Shown here: positions 8,549 to 10,882 of the stretch, piece after piece
Layout of the letters: every line of letters starts with the position of its first letter
How positions within the stretch are numbered: position 1 is the stretch's first letter
Assembly (NCBI GenBank): GCA_034696485.1
Contig: JAQIWT010001415.1
Location: 1-10,882 of the forward strand
DNA from: Isohypsibius dastychi
Lineage: Eukaryota > Tardigrada > Eutardigrada > Parachela > Isohypsibiidae
Reading direction: 5' to 3'
DNA: 10,882 nt
Notes under the pieces: generated by a model
Told to the model about the DNA's origin: nothing
The model's database searches: none
The model's input: only the letters and a program-made list of their open reading frames with translations
Program-made: the position numbers and the translations under genes

Positions 8549-9575
8549 ATGAATTCTTCAGGCAATACAACTACTTTCCTTGCTGTGCCAAAACGAAGTT
8601 TGATGGCATGGTTCGGATTTACTATCTCACTCAACATTTCATCCACGGTTTTGATCGGGACAATCATCATCTCGATAATTATCAACAAGAAACTTCGCTC
8701 CGGATCAGGACGTTTGATCCTGAATTCCTTCTTCCTCGAATGCATCCTTTCTGCAGTCACCACTCCTATTTTGACAATCAAGGCAGCAGAGTCCGTTCTT
8801 GGATTGCAAATTCATGTCAACTGCATCGCTGTGTTACACTTTGCTTATTTCACCCAACATTCCACTAACTGGTCAATGATGTTCTTGTCACTGAACCGAT
8901 ATGTTGCTATGTTCCATTCACACCATTTCAAGGCCATCACTACGCCAAAAGCGACATGTGCCACTATCGTCTTTTCTTACGCAGTGACTTCATCTGTTAG
9001 TCTGCTGACGATTTATAACACGAATTCACCTGAAACTGGCTTCCTCCCGAACGGGGAATGCGGTCTCCGCTACACTAACCCAAAGTTGCTTTTACTCCGT
9101 ACGATTGTCGGCATTTATTTCCCACTGATCACGGCTGCACTCACATACACAGCAGTATATGTAAGACTGTTCTTGAAAAGTCGCATCATGGCAAAAACCG
9201 GTGCTGATGCCGCTTATCGACAATTGATTAAACGTTGGAGAACGACGAGAATATTGTGTCTGAATACTGTGTTTCATATGTTCTGTTACATTCCTGGTCC
9301 TGTTTTGTTGAACATGACTCTTGGACCAACGTGAGGTGTTCTTGTGGTTGCGCTCACTGATTCCTGTCGCTTACTTGACGAACCCGGTCAGTTCACTTGC
9401 CTCGTTTGGTATTGCTCATGCAAGTGCAACATTTCTGTTCTAGATGATATTTTACGCTTTGAGCAAGGACTATAGAAACGCGACAATAGCGTGGCTGCGT
9501 TTTTGTCGGAAGACCAGTTCTACTGTTAGAAACTCATCCGCTAACGCGGTGGGTGCAGCTGGAACCACAAAATAG
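8549..9575 (+). CDS. Receptor C: orphan class A GPCR-like protein, paralogue of B; frame broken before TM7
   Basis: Exon 1 runs 8549-9386 and exon 2 9444-9575, with a 57-base phase-0 intron placed after NP of TM7 exactly as in receptors A and B (GTCAGT donor, TTCTAG acceptor). It aligns with receptor B throughout; over TM5-TM6 33 of 70 residues are identical by eye, including GIYFPL, FLKSR and AAYRQL. The start gives MNSSGNTTT with two N-glycosylation sequons. Cys92 (TM3) and Cys171 (loop 2, NGECG) can pair. TM3 ends in LNRYVAMF (NRY for DRY), TM6 has CYIP, TM7 is NPMIFY, and helix 8 DYRNATIAW. In TM2 the usual Asp is Glu (FFLECILS). The main frame stops at 9332-9334 after NMTLGPT; the expected QREVFLWLRSLIPVAYLTNP continues one base out of frame from about 9323 to 9386. 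One extra base or two missing bases between about 9313 and 9323 explain this. If the break is real, the product lacks TM7 and would be non-functional. Family role: plasma-membrane receptor; ligand unknown. Confidence 0.82.
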
Positions 9576-9800
9576 TCAATATACGGATGGATCGCAACAT
9601 GTTCCGGAGGGATTCTCCACCAGTCATGTTGTGGTCCTCTTCGTGATTCGAGAGCGTAGCTGATGGATGAGAGAACTGATGGGCTGGTTTAAACTTCTGC
9701 GTGTTCCACAAAGCACAAACCAATTTTCAGTTATTGGAAAACCATGTTTTAGCATGAGTGTTGTTTCGGGGTTTTAGGCTGTTATTAATAGACCTGGTAA
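9576..9800. other. Short gap after receptor C
   Basis: This is presumably the 3' untranslated region of receptor C and spacer. No AATAAA was seen close to the stop at 9573-9575, and no other feature was recognised. Confidence 0.4.
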
Positions 9801-10202
9801 ACCGCTGTTTATTCTTTTGTCAGACATTTCGGTACACGTATTCCCGCACACCTGAACAACGGTTCCACAGTTTTTAACCTCAAAAACATCCTCGTTTGTA
9901 TTCCCTGGATAAACTTGAAACATAAACCACATGTTTGTCCTCTCTGAAGACATTCTCCTCACACATGTGTTCTGACTCCAGCTTATGTTGGTCGAGAATC
10001 ACGCATCTTCAACAACTCCAGTTCACTGGTTAGATTTCAGACAAGAAAGACTGCCCTGTCGAACATCATTTTCAAACAAGCCGTGGCTCTGAATTTTGGA
10101 TGGGAGAAACCACCCGAAGTGCAGCTTGGAATTCCCTCGCTCCTCTTATCGCCGTTCTTCGGCTGGCTAACTGAAGAAGCACAAAAACAGCTGAGGGATT
10201 GA
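9801..10202 (+). pseudogene. Coding-like frame of unrecognised family, interrupted by one TGA
   Basis: One + strand frame is open from 9801 for 48 codons, meets TGA at 9945-9947, and is open again for 84 codons to TGA at 10200-10202. The residue composition on both sides is protein-like and not low-complexity: the first part includes FGTRIPAHLNNGSTVFNLKN, the second NNSSSLVRFQTRKTALSNII and a later WEKPPEVQLGIPSLLLSP stretch, ending FGWLTEEAQKQLRD. There is no ATG in the frame, so it would be the 3' part of a spliced gene or a fragment. A plausible acceptor TGACTCCAG at 9975-9983 could instead begin a terminal exon downstream of the TGA. An AATAAA follows about 94 bases after the final stop. 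I do not recognise the family. Alternatives are a decayed gene fragment, a true last exon starting after 9947, or chance. Confidence 0.35.
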
Positions 10203-10702
10203 TCGGCCGAGACACCAACGTGTTACAGGGTCTGAATATCGCAGACTATAAATTAGTTCCAGAACCGTTGACCATAAATAGTGAATTGAACTGCGAATAA
10301 ACTAGTCATATCGAATTCGCGCATGTTCGTCTTTTGAGCTTCCTCTGGAAATTATTGTTAAATTAATGCATACAAACGAAATCTAGCGTGATTTCTTTCG
10401 AGTCATTGTACCTAAGATCTAAACGCAAGCTGGTACGAGTTCATAAAATAAAATGACATGCACACTGCATCGAGTGGTGTATGTGACAAATATACCTCTA
10501 AAGGTCATGGTACACCGTCTTAGATCCGAGCAAACATCCGCATATGCACGTGGTGTTCCCGAGACGGGGTCGATTAAGGATCAATTTTTTTCTTATCGGC
10601 AAGCCATCCAAATTGGAATGTAACTGATATTCTAATCCCCTGATTATTTTAAATCAACCTCCGAACAATCAGAAACCGATGGCTTGACTTGACCCATGTG
10701 AT
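10203..10702. other. Intergenic stretch before the 3' hairpin
   Basis: No gene was seen. It contains the candidate polyadenylation signal at 10296 and otherwise unremarkable AT-rich sequence. Confidence 0.45.
10296..10301 (+). promoter_or_regulatory. Candidate polyadenylation signal AATAAA
   Basis: An exact AATAAA stands about 94 bases after the stop at 10200-10202. The spacing is normal for a 3' untranslated region, which modestly supports the idea that 10202 ends a real or once-real gene. Single AATAAA hexamers are common by chance in AT-rich DNA. Confidence 0.35.
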
Positions 10703-10739
10703 TTGATACGATTGTGACAGATGATCACAGTCGTGTCAA
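10703..10739. repeat. Long hairpin, 15-base arms with two mismatches
   Basis: TTGATACGATTGTGA at 10703-10717 and TCACAGTCGTGTCAA at 10725-10739 are reverse complements except at two positions, both of which would be G-T wobble pairs in one transcribed strand. The loop is 7 bases (CAGATGA). It could be a folded-back remnant of a mobile element or a structured RNA element; nothing identifies it further. Confidence 0.65.
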
Positions 10740-10807
10740 TTAACCCTTTTTTAGTGGGAAGTTCGAATGCTCTGCGCTCTGGGATATTTTCGTTCTAGAT
10801 AAACGTA

Positions 10808-10882
10808 CAGTAAAATTCATTAAGTGGACCACCCTGTCGTTCCGAAAAAAGTGGTCCACATACATGACTGGTCCACTTAATG
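10808..10882. mobile_element. Probable terminus of a pogo/Tigger-type DNA transposon or a palindromic MITE
   Basis: A TA dinucleotide at 10806-10807, the usual target-site duplication of the Tc1/mariner/pogo group, is followed by CAGTAAAATTCATTAAGTGG and then several copies of a GTGGWCCAC word. CATTAAGTGGACCA at 10818-10831 has an exact reverse complement, TGGTCCACTTAATG, at 10869-10882, the last bases of the window, and GTGGACCAC (10824-10832) and GTGGTCCAC (10851-10859) are further copies. TA plus CAGT plus repeated TTAAGTGGAC-like subterminal words is typical, from family knowledge, of pogo/Tigger ends. No transposase is in the window. Because the inverted copy ends at the window edge, the element may either be a short symmetric MITE of roughly 85 bases or the left end of a longer one. 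Confidence 0.5.

Noticed and set aside
8509-8868. Open frame of 119 codons overlapping the start of receptor C
   Set aside because: It lies in another frame of the receptor C exon, which has clear family motifs; the alternative frame has none.
9331-9443. Alternative intron from the GTGAGG donor at 9331 to the acceptor at 9443, which would bypass the receptor C stop
   Set aside because: It would delete the conserved EVFLWLRSLIPVAYLTNP part of TM7, and the donor after NP at 9387 is shared with receptors A and B.
9801-9944. Resemblance of FGTRIPAHL...FNLKN to the region after the catalytic Ser in S10 serine carboxypeptidases
   Set aside because: Only a loose pattern: the GESYxG core is absent, one residue is missing in the alignment, and the downstream frame does not look like the family.
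9945-9947. Selenocysteine or programmed readthrough at the internal TGA
   Set aside because: No related protein with a Sec at this place is recognised and no SECIS-like element was identified; a plain stop in a relic or an upstream limit of an exon is simpler.
1-10882. Prokaryotic-type systems (CRISPR array, operon with ribosome-binding sites), tRNA and rRNA genes
   Set aside because: Spliced animal genes dominate; no regular spacer-repeat array, no tRNA-like cloverleaf and no rRNA segment was noticed on reading.

Overview
The window reads as nuclear DNA from an invertebrate animal. The genes carry short GT-AG introns (55-62 bases in five of seven cases, the others 142 and 361), the intergenic DNA is moderately AT-rich, and the products are animal families: rhodopsin-type seven-transmembrane receptors and a CYP2-clan cytochrome P450. 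A small-genome ecdysozoan such as a tardigrade would fit, but this is inference; no marker in the sequence fixes the species.

Layout, all recognisable genes on the + strand. 1-180: the last two exon pieces of a receptor (receptor A) cut by the window edge. 181-1360: no supported gene; one AT-only-like tract near 401-462. 1361-1485: possible but damaged N-terminal exon of the P450. 1562-3598: five P450 exons holding every diagnostic motif of the fold, with the frame broken twice inside the fifth listed exon (3069-3336). 3599-5697: no confident gene, some coding-like open stretches. 5698-6780: a complete two-exon receptor (receptor B). 6781-8548: no confident gene; at its 3' end a dense patch of short tandem, direct and inverted repeats (8117-8328). 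8549-9575: a third receptor (receptor C), frame broken just before transmembrane helix 7. 9801-10202: a coding-like frame of unrecognised family interrupted by one TGA, followed by an AATAAA at 10296. 10703-10739: a strong hairpin. 10808-10882: what looks like the terminus of a pogo/Tigger-type DNA transposon or a small palindromic MITE, running to the window edge.

The main biological point is that receptors A, B and C are tandem paralogues. B and C align over their whole length (33 identical of 70 residues over TM5-TM6 by eye), begin with the same glycosylated N-terminal pattern, and all three have a phase-0 intron at exactly the same place, immediately after the NP (MP in A) of the TM7 NPxxY motif. 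A P450 gene lies between A and B. This is a lineage-type cluster of orphan class A receptors with unusual core motifs (NRY for DRY, CYxP for CWxP, a Glu in TM2 of C, a degenerate TM7 in A). No functional link between receptors and P450 can be shown from sequence.

Three genes have frame interruptions. The two in the P450 can each be explained by loss of one base in a homopolymer, so sequencing error is as likely as gene decay; the receptor C break is not of this kind.
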